Shown one piece after another: positions 39,131-48,605 of a DNA stretch of 64,000 nucleotides. The stretch lies in assembly GCF_037055275.1 (NCBI RefSeq), contig NZ_CP146343.1, positions 2,080,501 through 2,144,500 on the forward strand, given 5' to 3'. A program made the translations under genes and the position numbers. This DNA comes from Pseudomonas sp. ML2-2023-3. GTDB lineage: Bacteria > Pseudomonadota > Gammaproteobacteria > Pseudomonadales > Pseudomonadaceae. Under the pieces are notes generated by a model. It was given only the letters and a program-made list of their open reading frames with translations. It was not told where the DNA came from and did not search any database. Each line of letters begins with the position of its first letter. Positions within the stretch are counted from its first letter, which is position 1.

Positions 39131-39154
39131 AAAAGGGCCGTTCGAGGGCCCTTT
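39131..39154 (+). terminator. Rho-independent terminator after mvaT-like gene
   Basis: AAAAGGGCC, GTTCGA loop, GGGCCCTTTT, fifteen bases after the stop codon. Confidence 0.85.
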
Positions 39155-39493
39155 TGGTATGTTATTTGAGATAGGTGGTTGATCTTCTCGGCGGAGAATT
39201 CAAGCATCTCCAGAGGCTCTTGAGTAACTCCTATCTGACGCTGAAATCTGTGCGTTTTTGGCCATAGAAGCTTAGTGTTAGCCAACTCCCCCAGATTACG
39301 ACCCATCCTGACCGCCCCTGCTGAGTATCAAAACAATAACCTGATAAACAAGGACGGTTTTCCCCGTCGTATTAGCGACATCGACTTTAAAAACAGCCCC
39401 CCCCAGTTCATAGTTCCGTGCGTGGATGAGTGTTTGTATTACTTAAGCTGAGAGCTAGAGAATATCCCTAGGCACGACCGGAGCCACAAGCGT

Positions 39494-39649
39494 TTAATCG
39501 CACCGACGGGGCGAGTTGGCAAAGAGACCGGCAACACCTTTGCCGACACTAGTCAGTTCGACAGGATCACCCAGCGCATCAATGGTGACCAGAATGGAGT
39601 GGCCGATCGGCAGGCGCTGTATGCCCAAGCGCTCAAGGTGTTGGCGTGA
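39494..39649 (+). pseudogene. Phage GH19-type endolysin, C-terminal relic
   Basis: Open frame without a start reads LIAPTGRVGKETGNTFADTS followed by QFDRITQRINGDQNGVADRQ and ALYAQALKVLA. That is the typical C-terminus of Pseudomonas phage/pyocin chitinase-like endolysins. The N-terminal catalytic part is gone. Confidence 0.65.
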
Positions 39650-39653
39650 TGGA

Positions 39654-40178
39654 GGATACGGTGTTGGGTGCTGCTGATCATCCTTGCCCTGATGGTGGGT
39701 AGCGCGTGAACTGCATGGCCGTGGCAGGCCACGCCTACGATGAGCAATTGGTCGCCAAGGAAGCTGCCCACCAAACCAAGTTCACCCTTCTGGCCAATGC
39801 CAGCCCCACGCGGGTTCTGGCAGAGCAGGGCAAGCTCCTTACCCTAGAGCAATTGCTGGCAGCCAGTGACCGATCCTATTGCCGAACTCTGACCTATGCA
39901 AAAACCAAACAATCACGCTTGGGTGATCGCTTGCTACTGCCGGCCTGCGGCTGTAAGTCCAACTCGACGGAGCTACGAATGGTTGTGACGCAGTGCAACC
40001 TACCACCGGTGCCGGCGGCATGGCTTATGGTGCCCTTAGAACCCAACTTGTTCCAGCGCATGCCCAACGAATTATCGGAGTCTACGGTGACGGCGATCAG
40101 GGACTAATCGCGTTGCAAGCCTGCCAAGGCTACGCGAGAGAAGTCTCTGGTAAGAAGTTAAAAGAGCTGAGGTTTTAG
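39654..40178 (+). pseudogene. Rz-type inner spanin relic
   Basis: Pieces in shifting frames: hydrophobic start IRCWVLLIILALMVGSA then stop; VAKEAAHQTKF..EQGKLLTLEQLLAASDRSY; then, after a frameshift, GAGGMAYGALRTQLVPAHAQRIIGVYGDGDQGLIALQACQGYAREV. This is the i-spanin layout (signal anchor, coiled coil, C-terminal globule). The gene follows the endolysin relic as in a lysis cassette. At least one stop and one frameshift. Confidence 0.7.
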
Positions 40179-40295
40179 AAATTTTGTTCCCAAAGCTTGC
40201 TAGGATAGCTTGGCTAAAATCTCGTTTTACCATAGGAACAGCGGGGATAATGATAATTACACGTTTTATGACGTGAATCTCAAAAGGGGAATCTT

Positions 40296-41960
40296 ATGGT
40301 TGGAAAGCCTACGGATGATAGTCCAAACACACCTTCTCAACCCAGTGAAGGCATTCCTGCTCCTACTGGAGCGGCCAATCTTATCGATACTGACTATGTC
40401 ATTGGTCAAGACAACATCAAGGGAGAGTTTTCGTTCTCACTCGATATCCACGGTAAAGTTTTCATCATTTCAGCAGCTACCATTTTACTATTCGTGATTT
40501 TGACGCTGGCATTGCAGAATGAAGTAGAACCCCTTTTTAGCTCCATTCGAAACTGGCTAACCAGCCATCTAGCCTGGCTCTTCATGAGCATTGCGAACGT
40601 TTTTGTCTTGCTATGCATTGCACTTATTTTCTCTCCGCTGGGCAAGGTTCGTTTGGGCGGTAGAGATGCCAAACCAGACCATAGTTACGTCGGTTGGTTT
40701 TCAATGCTTTTTGCTGCGGGGATGGGCATTGGGTTGATGTTTTATGGGGTAGCCGAACCCATGTCGCATTACGCTGCTTCAATGGGAGGTGTGACAGTCG
40801 ATGCGAGCGGTTTACGCACGGATTGGGCGCCCCTAGGAGGTGCCGAAGGTGATATGAAGGCATCTGCTGACTTGGCGATGGCGGCTACAATCTTTCACTG
40901 GGGACTCCATCCTTGGGCTATATACGCGATTGTGGCGCTGTCTTTAGCGTTGTTTTCTTATAACAAAGGCTTGCCACTTTCAATACGCTCAATTTTTTAT
41001 CCACTATTGGGTGAGCGTGTCTGGGGATGGCCGGGACATATCATCGATATACTAGCGGTATTTGCCACGCTATTTGGTTTGGCGACCTCTTTAGGGATTG
41101 GCGCAGAACAGGCTGCCGCAGGGATTGAATATCTCTTCGGAATTCAATCGACGAATCTGAGCAAGGTTGTACTGATCGTTGGGATCACCATAATCGCTCT
41201 TTGGTCAGTCCTTTCCGGCTTGGACAAGGGCGTCAAAATGCTTTCCCAGATCAATATGGGGCTTGCGCTGCTCTTGTTGGTGTTCGTAATCATTGTGGGG
41301 CCGACCCTGGCTATTTTCACTGGATTCTTTAAAAATCTGGTGACTTATGTTGAATATTTGCCTGCGCTCTCAAACCCATTTGGACGTACTGATATCGAGT
41401 TCACTCAAGGCTGGACTGCCTTCTACTGGGCTTGGTGGATCAGTTGGTCACCATTTGTAGGCATGTTTATCGCTCGCGTCAGTCGTGGTCGAACTGTCAG
41501 AGAGTTTCTGATCTCTGTTCTACTTGTGCCTTCAGTAGTTTCTGTATTATGGATGACTACGTTTGGCGGTACGGCAATTGACCAAGTGACCACTCAAAGC
41601 CTTATGGGAGTCAAGGACGCGGTCTTAGAGCTGAAGTTGTTCGCCATGCTGGGAGAGCTCCCCCTCAAGGAGATCAGCTCATTCCTAGGTATTATTCTGG
41701 TCATAGTGTTCTTTATTACTTCCTCTGACTCCGGCTCATTGGTGATCGATACCATCACAGCTGGAGGCAAGGTTGACGCGCCTGTTCCTCAACGGGTGTT
41801 CTGGGCGGTAATCGAAGGCGTGATTGCGATTGCTCTGCTATTGGGGGGCGGTCTGGTGGCACTGCAGGCAATGGCAGTATCCACGGGGTTGCCTTTCGCA
41901 ATAGTTCTAATGATAGGGTGTATCTCTCTAGTGAAAGGACTAATGTCTGAGCCTCGCTAG
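40296..41960 (+). CDS. BCCT-family transporter (betaine/choline/carnitine type)
   Basis: 554 residues, 12 membrane helices. The BCCT signature TAFYWAWWISWSPFVGMFIARVSRGRTVREF (about 366-396) holds the aromatic cage Trp cluster, and GMGIGLMFYGVAEPM (about 142-156) is the TM3 glycine segment. It imports quaternary ammonium osmolytes, Na+- or H+-driven. The N-terminal ~40 residues are extra and hydrophilic. Flanked by phage relics on the left and a bidirectional hairpin on the right. Confidence 0.92.
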   Translation: MVGKPTDDSPNTPSQPSEGIPAPTGAANLIDTDYVIGQDNIKGEFSFSLDIHGKVFIISAATILLFVILTLALQNEVEPLFSSIRNWLTSHLAWLFMSIANVFVLLCIALIFSPLGKVRLGGRDAKPDHSYVGWFSMLFAAGMGIGLMFYGVAEPMSHYAASMGGVTVDASGLRTDWAPLGGAEGDMKASADLAMAATIFHWGLHPWAIYAIVALSLALFSYNKGLPLSIRSIFYPLLGERVWGWPGHIIDILAVFATLFGLATSLGIGAEQAAAGIEYLFGIQSTNLSKVVLIVGITIIALWSVLSGLDKGVKMLSQINMGLALLLLVFVIIVGPTLAIFTGFFKNLVTYVEYLPALSNPFGRTDIEFTQGWTAFYWAWWISWSPFVGMFIARVSRGRTVREFLISVLLVPSVVSVLWMTTFGGTAIDQVTTQSLMGVKDAVLELKLFAMLGELPLKEISSFLGIILVIVFFITSSDSGSLVIDTITAGGKVDAPVPQRVFWAVIEGVIAIALLLGGGLVALQAMAVSTGLPFAIVLMIGCISLVKGLMSEPR

Positions 41961-41996
41961 TCAGTATGAGCTAGGCTATAGGTAAGATTGACCTCA

Positions 41997-42039
41997 AGCT
42001 TCAAGGTGTAACATATCTATCTGCTTGCACCTTGAAGCT
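41997..42039. terminator. Bidirectional hairpin between convergent genes
   Basis: AGCTTCAAGGTG (41997-42008) pairs perfectly with CACCTTGAAGCT (42028-42039): 12 base pairs, 19-base loop. It can end the BCCT transcript and the exonuclease gene from the other side. Confidence 0.75.
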
Positions 42040-42050
42040 ATTAACTTGGT

Positions 42051-42773
42051 TCAATTCCATAACTCACCGACAGGTGTGAGTGGCGAGTAGTGAGTTGCTA
42101 TCTGCGCCTGCAACAACTCGGCAGTCGCGAGAGCATCGGTTAATGCATGATGTGCGTGATAAGCCGGCAGGTTCAACCTAGAGCGACTGTCTGCCAGCCG
42201 TATGGACTGTTGCTTGCGTCCAATCAGTCGGCCGAACCAGCTAATTTTTTGCCTATGGAAGTGTGCCTCTAACTGCATCGTATCGATTACTGGAAACTTA
42301 AGGCCTTCACCTAAATACCTACGCACTGCCTGATCCAAGAAGGCGCGCTCAATATTCCGGTAATGGACGACAATCACTCTGCCCGCCATGGCTTCAAGCA
42401 AAGGATCAAGCACCTGCGCAAACACAGGGGCATCTAAAATTTCGGCATGGGTTATGTGATGAAAGGTCACTGACTTTTCATTCAGTTCGGACGATGGTTT
42501 TATCACCCAGTAGAGTGAATTCCCGCAACAAATACGATTAAGCGTGAACGGCATAACACCAATACTCACGATGCTGTGGGACTGTGAGTCAAGGCCGGTA
42601 GTCTCTACGTCCATGGCCAGCAGTTGAACGCTCTCAATGGGTGCCAGCGCTGAAACCGCGCCAGCTTGATAGAACTTTCGTAATAGAGGATTAACCGAAA
42701 TCTTCGCCAATGTCTCGAACTCGGCAGACCAGTCCAGCACTCTATTTTCAGGCTGCTTTTTTAGATTTTTCAT
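42051..42773 (-). CDS. DnaQ-like 3'-5' exonuclease
   Basis: 240 residues. Exo I LAMDVETTGLD (DxE) near residue 53, Exo II YRNIERAFLD near 140 and Exo III HHALTDALATAELL (H-x4-D) near 205 make a DEDDh exonuclease. Cytosolic. It follows the CBS/DUF294 protein by 2 bases, a pairing known from core Pseudomonas genomes where both sit near transporters; perhaps nucleotide-signal turnover. Substrate unknown. Confidence 0.88.
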   Translation of the reverse strand: MKNLKKQPENRVLDWSAEFETLAKISVNPLLRKFYQAGAVSALAPIESVQLLAMDVETTGLDSQSHSIVSIGVMPFTLNRICCGNSLYWVIKPSSELNEKSVTFHHITHAEILDAPVFAQVLDPLLEAMAGRVIVVHYRNIERAFLDQAVRRYLGEGLKFPVIDTMQLEAHFHRQKISWFGRLIGRKQQSIRLADSRSRLNLPAYHAHHALTDALATAELLQAQIATHYSPLTPVGELWN

Positions 42774-42775
42774 CG

Positions 42776-44650
42776 CTAAAAGCGGCCCTTTGAAGGATAT
42801 CGGAATCGCAAGAAATTTTGGCCATTGCTCAACACCTGAAACGCTTCTTTGAGGTTATGTCGTTCACTGCTAGAAAAGCGCTCGGGCTCAATGTAGTTAT
42901 TGAGTGATGCCCCCTGTTCAAGTGCGTCCGCCTGGTGTCGAATACGCACCATCGACAGGAACTCTAGTGCGTACCGAAGTTGCTTTAATGCTTCTGGAGG
43001 AATGACTTTACTGCGGGCTATAGCATCCATGCGATCAAATGAATTCTGAGCGGTACTGCCACATGCTAGTGCATGAATCCGGATAAGGTCGGTCAGCGGT
43101 GCCGTGCCACGCCCTTTAAGGTTGATGATCCTTTTTTGCTGTCCGTCAGTCTCAACGACAAAAGTACGAAAGAATCCTAATGGCGGCGTTCGATTAAGGG
43201 CAATACGAGCCATTGCGCTTAGAAATACAGGGTGTGTACTGGCTTTTCGAGCGCAAAGGTCTTTAAGCTCTTGTACCAACTCAAGCTTGCCAAAAACCCC
43301 ATCCAGATCGAAAAAAATACAGCTATTAAGCAACGTAGTTGGATTAGGTTTTTCGATCCACTGATCGAAGTAACTTCGCCATACCTTCAAAGGCTGTCGC
43401 CACTGCTCGTTGGTCGCCATGACCCCGCCCTTGCAGTAGCTGTAACCGCACGCGGCCAGTCCATCGCTAACAAACGTTGCCAGGGCTCGAAAGTAAGAGT
43501 CGTGTTGGATCGGATCGAAGCTGTCGTCGAGTACTAACGCGTTGTCCTGGTCAGTCACTAACAACTGCTCATCACGCGCCATTGATCCCAAAACCATAAA
43601 GCAGTAAGGCACTGGAGGCGGGCCTAACTTTTTCTCGGCCAGCTCAAGCAAACGCTGGGTAAAGGCACGGCCAATACCTGAAATCGCGCTTCCGATCATG
43701 TGCGCAGTAGCCCCGTCACGCACCATGCGGATATAGGTTCCTCGCAGGTCACGCAAAAGTGATCTCAGGCCTTCAACTGAGGTCTGGTTAGAGATTCTGT
43801 TAACCAAGTACAAACTGCTATGCGATTCGTACCTGATAATATCCGACAGGTTTATAAGGCCAATTGGATTACCATCGTGCACAACCGGCAAGTGATGAAT
43901 ATTGCGGCGCAACATCACAAGCATGGCTTCAAAAACTGAATCATCGGAGCCAATTACAACCGGATCGACTGTCATAATGTCGCTGGCACGAGTTTCGTCA
44001 GCGTTTAGGCCCACTGCAACAAATCGCGTGCGAAGGTCTCTATCTGTGACGATCCCTTCTATTTCAGCCGTCTTTAAACCTGCTGGAGACATGACTAGAA
44101 CGCAGGATACACTTTGCTCAGTCATGATTTTTGCAGCTCCGCCGACAGAGATATCTGACGTGACCCACACCAAGGGACGTGAGATAAGGGCGCGACATTT
44201 GAGCTGAATAAGCTCACTAGCACGCCCCTGAGCTTCAACAGCAGTTTTGAGTCTCGAGTTTCCCTCTGCTTCAACGAAGTCAGCGAAAGCATCATGTTGC
44301 GCACAAAGGTCAGCGAAAACGTCGGCAGGGATGTAATAGATCAGGCTATCTTCCAACGCTCGGGCGGGAAAGCGTACCTTGTTGCTACGTAACAGACCTG
44401 CCTGACCGAATAGGTCACCTTCGACGAGACGGTCATAGAGCTCACCATTACGCCGGTAAATCTCCACCGCACCACTACGAACATAATGCAGATCCTGAAT
44501 GGTCGCACCGGCTTCAAGAATGTCACTGCCGGCTTTGAAATAACTAACTTCAATTCGCCGAGCGATGGCGTCTACCGACTCCTTTGGCAGGGCATCAAAA
44601 GGAGCGAAACGATAGAGGTGGTCGCTAATCTCCTGTAACTCAATCTGCAT
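42776..44650 (-). CDS. cNMP-binding, CBS and DUF294 nucleotidyltransferase-like protein
   Basis: 624 residues from the ATG at 44650 (longer frame lacks support). N-terminal cyclic-nucleotide-binding fold (1-125), two CBS repeats (about 155-270), then DUF294 with the nucleotidyltransferase box LGSMARDEQLLVTDQDNALV (about 360-380) and a C-terminal helical domain. Likely a signal-controlled nucleotidyltransferase, linked in family context with membrane transporters. It is followed by the exonuclease in one operon. Confidence 0.85.
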   Translation of the reverse strand: MQIELQEISDHLYRFAPFDALPKESVDAIARRIEVSYFKAGSDILEAGATIQDLHYVRSGAVEIYRRNGELYDRLVEGDLFGQAGLLRSNKVRFPARALEDSLIYYIPADVFADLCAQHDAFADFVEAEGNSRLKTAVEAQGRASELIQLKCRALISRPLVWVTSDISVGGAAKIMTEQSVSCVLVMSPAGLKTAEIEGIVTDRDLRTRFVAVGLNADETRASDIMTVDPVVIGSDDSVFEAMLVMLRRNIHHLPVVHDGNPIGLINLSDIIRYESHSSLYLVNRISNQTSVEGLRSLLRDLRGTYIRMVRDGATAHMIGSAISGIGRAFTQRLLELAEKKLGPPPVPYCFMVLGSMARDEQLLVTDQDNALVLDDSFDPIQHDSYFRALATFVSDGLAACGYSYCKGGVMATNEQWRQPLKVWRSYFDQWIEKPNPTTLLNSCIFFDLDGVFGKLELVQELKDLCARKASTHPVFLSAMARIALNRTPPLGFFRTFVVETDGQQKRIINLKGRGTAPLTDLIRIHALACGSTAQNSFDRMDAIARSKVIPPEALKQLRYALEFLSMVRIRHQADALEQGASLNNYIEPERFSSSERHNLKEAFQVLSNGQNFLRFRYPSKGRF

Positions 44651-45122
44651 GAAACCTCGTGATGCTGGAAAAATAAAAGTCGCGAGCGCCATAGTTGGCG
44701 AATGGGAATAGTCTTTCTGTATCGGCAACCACATCACATCCGGTGACTAGGATCAAGCTTCGTGGCTGACTTACGTTATGCGTTGTAACCACTTTGAGTA
44801 ACTGCGTACGGTAATTTTTGCGATACCTAGAGGATCAATATTAATCGCCCCGGCTTTCTGAGGTGTTCAGCAATCACTATTCGCCTAGAGGTGGCCCTCC
44901 TGAAATGCGGCAACCAGCCAAAAGCGGACTGATCGAACCTTGCCTCATCTTGTGTCCTTTTGAGGCTTCGATATCTCTAGGAGAGCCGGGGCGGATTCAG
45001 GGGCTGAAATCCTATACGGGTCACGACAGGGTCTTTGATCGCCTTTAGGGGGAGCTCAGAGTCTCAGGTGACACCTTTGAAATCCATGTCTTTTACCACC
45101 ACTTATATGCAGGAGATGCAAA
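44651..45122. other. Divergent intergenic region
   Basis: About 470 bases between the CBS/DUF294 gene and the YeeE pair, carrying promoters for both directions. No riboswitch or repeat recognised. Confidence 0.4.
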
Positions 45123-45557
45123 ATGAGCATTGATTGGATCAACTTCACGCCTTGGACTTCATTAGCTGGAGGCGCCTTGATAGGGCTGGCTGCTAGCTTG
45201 TTTGTTCTCGCGAATGGACGCATCGCCGGCATCAGTGGACTGCTTGGAAGCGTGCTGCGATTCGATAGTGAGGGTTGGAGTGAGAAGGCGTTATTTCTTC
45301 TTGGTCTACTAATTTCTCCGTTGTTGTGGGGAGCGTTTACCGTAATGCCAGAGATCGAGATTAAGGCAGGGTGGCCGACGCTGATCATTGCGGGCTTGCT
45401 TGTCGGAGTGGGTACTCGTTACGGATCTGGTTGTACAAGCGGCCATGGCGTTTGCGGGATCTCTCGACTCTCAGCACGATCCATCACGGCAACGATGTGC
45501 TTTATGTTTGCTGGCTTTGCAACGGTGTACGTCATCCGTCATGTGGTGGGAGCATGA
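45123..45557 (+). CDS. YeeE/YedE (PmpA-like) membrane protein
   Basis: 144 residues, about 4 membrane helices. GGALIGLAASLFVLANGRIAGISGLLG and GVGTRYGSGCTSGHGVCGISRLS carry the family Cys and Gly pattern used in sulfur-compound (thiosulfate-type) import. It overlaps the second half by 4 bases; the pair equals one full-length YeeE split into two. A relic of a second copy is at 19060. Confidence 0.9.
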   Translation: MSIDWINFTPWTSLAGGALIGLAASLFVLANGRIAGISGLLGSVLRFDSEGWSEKALFLLGLLISPLLWGAFTVMPEIEIKAGWPTLIIAGLLVGVGTRYGSGCTSGHGVCGISRLSARSITATMCFMFAGFATVYVIRHVVGA

Positions 45558-45982
45558 AAATGATCAAGTTGACCGCCTTTTTTGCAGGACTGATCTTCGG
45601 CCTTGGTCTTCTCCTGGCAGGCATGGCGAATCCCGCCAAAGTATTAGCTTTTCTTGATTTGGCCGGGGCCTGGGATCCATCACTCGCACTGGTGATGGGT
45701 GGGGCCATCGCGGTGGCGATTATTCCCTTGAATTGGGCGCGCAAAAACAAACAATCCTTGTTGGGTGCCCCGATGCAGTTTCCAATGAAAAGGGAGTTGA
45801 ATTCCCGCTTGATTGGCGGCAGCCTGTTGTTCGGTATAGGTTGGGGTCTTGCGGGGATCTGCCCTGGGCCAGCGTTAACAATTCTGCTCACAGGGCACGG
45901 CCAAATCATCATATTCGTATTGGCCATGTTGGCCGGAATGTACTTGTTTAACCTATTAGAACGTAGCGCACGACCCGATTAG
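45554..45982 (+). CDS. YeeE/YedE (PmpB-like) membrane protein
   Basis: 142 residues from ATG 45554, overlapping the first gene (ATGA). FGLGLLLAGMANPAKVLAFLDLAGAWDPSLALVMGG and WGLAGICPGPALTILL are the second-half signatures. It forms the channel with its neighbour. Often seen with bigR/blh-type sulfide detoxification, but those genes are absent here. Confidence 0.9.
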   Translation: MKMIKLTAFFAGLIFGLGLLLAGMANPAKVLAFLDLAGAWDPSLALVMGGAIAVAIIPLNWARKNKQSLLGAPMQFPMKRELNSRLIGGSLLFGIGWGLAGICPGPALTILLTGHGQIIIFVLAMLAGMYLFNLLERSARPD

Positions 45983-46784
45983 GCTGAAACCGTGGACACG
46001 AGTACTGGGAGCACAGTCAGACTCTCAAACCTGCTGACCAGATCGATAACACGTATTTCCGGCCAAGGAATATTTGATGTCCGGGCTGAACGATTCACAA
46101 GTCTTCATTTTCGCTGAGCGATTCTTGCTGCCCTGGAACCGAATAAAACTTTCGCTGATGGCGTTTAGCTTTTGATTGAACGATGCGGGCTATGCTGCAA
46201 ATTCCAATACCCAACTCGACCCTCGCGCAGAATCTGACAGCCAAAGCTGATCGATTGAAAAACCAAACAAGCACGCCTTCGTGTCCGCTTTGCTGCTGAT
46301 CTGCGGCTGTCAGTCCCACTCGATGTCACCGCCACAACTGGTTGTGACTGACCACAACTGCGGCGTGGTTTATTGCGCCCATAGAGCCCAACTTGACCGA
46401 GCTCATGCTAGACGAATCGTCGGCGACCATGGGCTGATCGCCCTGAAAACCTACCCAGGAAGTATCGGCAAGTAAAAAAAGGAGTGATCGAATCAACATG
46501 TTTTGGAGGTGCTGTCTTTAGATTTTGAACCAGTGAGTTGATCAAACCAAACAAAGCGCTATAAGGAGCTTGCCCCTTTAGTCTCAGTCTGTAGTTCGGT
46601 TTTTTGTACTATGATTACTCTGGGCGAAAGGGGGGAGGTTGCAGTAAGTCTATTGTGCAGCTCTGTTTTTAAGGTCTAGTCAGCTACTTTGATTAGCTGA
46701 TGCTCAGGTGTCTAGGTATGTTGAATTATGTCACTAATCTGAATAGTTATCTTAATGGCTATTGGTCAGTAATGGAGGTTCAGA
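45983..46784. other. Intergenic with spanin relic and DGC leader
   Basis: About 800 bases. It contains the second spanin relic (listed separately); the remaining 310 bases before the diguanylate cyclase are AT-rich and show no gene. Confidence 0.5.
46205..46475 (+). pseudogene. Second Rz-type spanin relic
   Basis: VVYCAHRAQLDRAHARRIVGDHGLIALKTYPG aligns with the last part of the first relic (MAYGALRTQLVPAHAQRIIG..GDQGLIALQACQG). Upstream the codons for LRLSVPLDVTA match the same position in another frame. Several frame changes; same orientation as the first relic 6 kb away. Confidence 0.65.
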
Positions 46785-48317
46785 TTGTACCAGCATCGTG
46801 CTACCAAAACGAAAGCGGGCTTAGCAGCCATCGCGTTTCTATTGATTACGCTCGTGCCTATGTGGGGCACGCTCCATGCTTGGCTTGATCAAGAGAACGT
46901 TTTGGTAGAAAAAGCTGCGGGTAGTGATGCTATGAATCTTGCCGTTGCATTCGATGTGCACGTTCAAAGCGTGGTTCGTTTTATAGATACTTTAACTCAA
47001 GATTTGCGTGAGCATGCTGTTAAAGATCGAAATGATTTTGGGCGCATAGTTAAAGAGGAAATTGTACTTTATGGGAGCATGGTTGCTCAAGTTGCGCTGA
47101 TTTCTCCGGAGGGGATGCTAGTTTATTCGTCGCTAGCCCCAGCCTTGGGTGCGGTAGATCTTAGTGGTCGCGATCATTTTCGCGTGCATCGTGATAATCC
47201 CTCAATAGATAAGTTGTTTATTAGTAAGCCCGTGTTTGGCCGGGTTTCTGGTGTTTGGTCTATACAGTTCACTCGGCCAATAATTGAAGGTGATAGTTTC
47301 TCTGGGGTCGTGGTAGTGTCAATTCCTATGTATTTCTTTTCAGATTTCTATAAAAAAATTAATGTCGGGGCTCATGGTTTGATTGCTCTTGTAGGTATGG
47401 ATCGTGTTCCTCGTGCAGTAGCGTCAAAGGATAGCGGTACTATGAATGTTGACGAGTTATTGCTTTCGGAAAGTGCGCCATATTTTGGTAAGGAAGCGTT
47501 GCCTGAAGGGCTGTATAGAGGAGTTAGTGCATTCGATGGGTCTGAGAGCTTGACCGCATACCGTCGCTTAGAAGACGCTGGTTTGGTTGTTCTTGTTCAG
47601 CTTTCACCTGAAGATTATTTGATGTCATCTGGTAAGCGTTATAGAGTGCTAATTTTTTTTGCAAGTGCTGTCACGATATTGCTACTGTCTTTTGCTTTGT
47701 TGATATATTCCACCGTGTGGCAGCATTTGAAGGATGCAAAAGCCCTCAAGCAGGCTCACAAAACTCTTCGGGAACTTGTAAATGTTGATATTTTAACTGG
47801 CGCACTGAGCAGGAGCCATTTTTTAGAAGTCCTTGAGAAGGAGTTCAGGGATTCAGAATCCTGCGGTACGAAGTTAAGCTTGATATTGATTGATATTGAT
47901 CATTTCAAGCAGGTAAATGATACGTATGGGCATCCGATTGGAGATATTGTTCTGAAACAGGTGGTTGCTGTGTGTTGCGCCGAACTTCGAGCACATGATA
48001 GTTTTGGGCGGTTAGGGGGGGAGGAGTTTGGTGTGATCCTCCCATGTACGGATGGGGCAAGCGCCGTCGGTGTTGCAGAGAAGTTACGGCTGGCGATTGA
48101 ATGTGCAAAGATTTCAACAAGTAAAGGTCTAGTTCGGGTGACTGTTAGCATGGGTGTAGCATTCGCGCTGCCCTCGGGAGATACCCCAAGTAAGTTAGTT
48201 GTTAGAGCGGATGATGCGCTTTACTGTGCAAAACAAGCTGGTCGTAATAGGGTCTGTTCTGCTTGTGGTAATGATGACGCTTCGCAGGTTACGACGCTGT
48301 CGACAAATGACTCGTAG
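46785..48317 (+). CDS. Diguanylate cyclase with extracytoplasmic sensor
   Basis: 510 residues from a TTG that has GGAGG 7 bases upstream. TM1 (about 11-33), a periplasmic dCache-like domain (about 35-280), TM2 (about 286-310), then a GGDEF domain with GGEEF active site (LGGEEFGVIL, about 404-413). No I-site RxxD is obvious. It makes c-di-GMP in response to a periplasmic ligand. Low GC relative to the neighbours suggests separate acquisition. No EAL domain. Confidence 0.9.
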   Translation: MYQHRATKTKAGLAAIAFLLITLVPMWGTLHAWLDQENVLVEKAAGSDAMNLAVAFDVHVQSVVRFIDTLTQDLREHAVKDRNDFGRIVKEEIVLYGSMVAQVALISPEGMLVYSSLAPALGAVDLSGRDHFRVHRDNPSIDKLFISKPVFGRVSGVWSIQFTRPIIEGDSFSGVVVVSIPMYFFSDFYKKINVGAHGLIALVGMDRVPRAVASKDSGTMNVDELLLSESAPYFGKEALPEGLYRGVSAFDGSESLTAYRRLEDAGLVVLVQLSPEDYLMSSGKRYRVLIFFASAVTILLLSFALLIYSTVWQHLKDAKALKQAHKTLRELVNVDILTGALSRSHFLEVLEKEFRDSESCGTKLSLILIDIDHFKQVNDTYGHPIGDIVLKQVVAVCCAELRAHDSFGRLGGEEFGVILPCTDGASAVGVAEKLRLAIECAKISTSKGLVRVTVSMGVAFALPSGDTPSKLVVRADDALYCAKQAGRNRVCSACGNDDASQVTTLSTNDS

Positions 48318-48605
48318 TGTTTGGCGGTAAGGTAAAGTGGCTTGAATAAAGTAAGCGAAGCTTTTATTTATCAAGGAAAGTTTTAGCCTATACGGAACGG
48401 CTATTTATTGGAGCTGTTTTATACCTTGGTCGTGTTGAAACGATGGGGCACTCATAGAATTTGGTGGCAGCTTGTTCGTTGTTGCCAATGGGTCGCATTC
48501 CGAGCGCAGACGGATTACTAGGTGCAAAATACCCTATGGTAATACTTATTAAGCTTTTCATATTAGCTGCCGATACCCTTTACACAGGGCAAGGGATCTA
48601 TCTAA

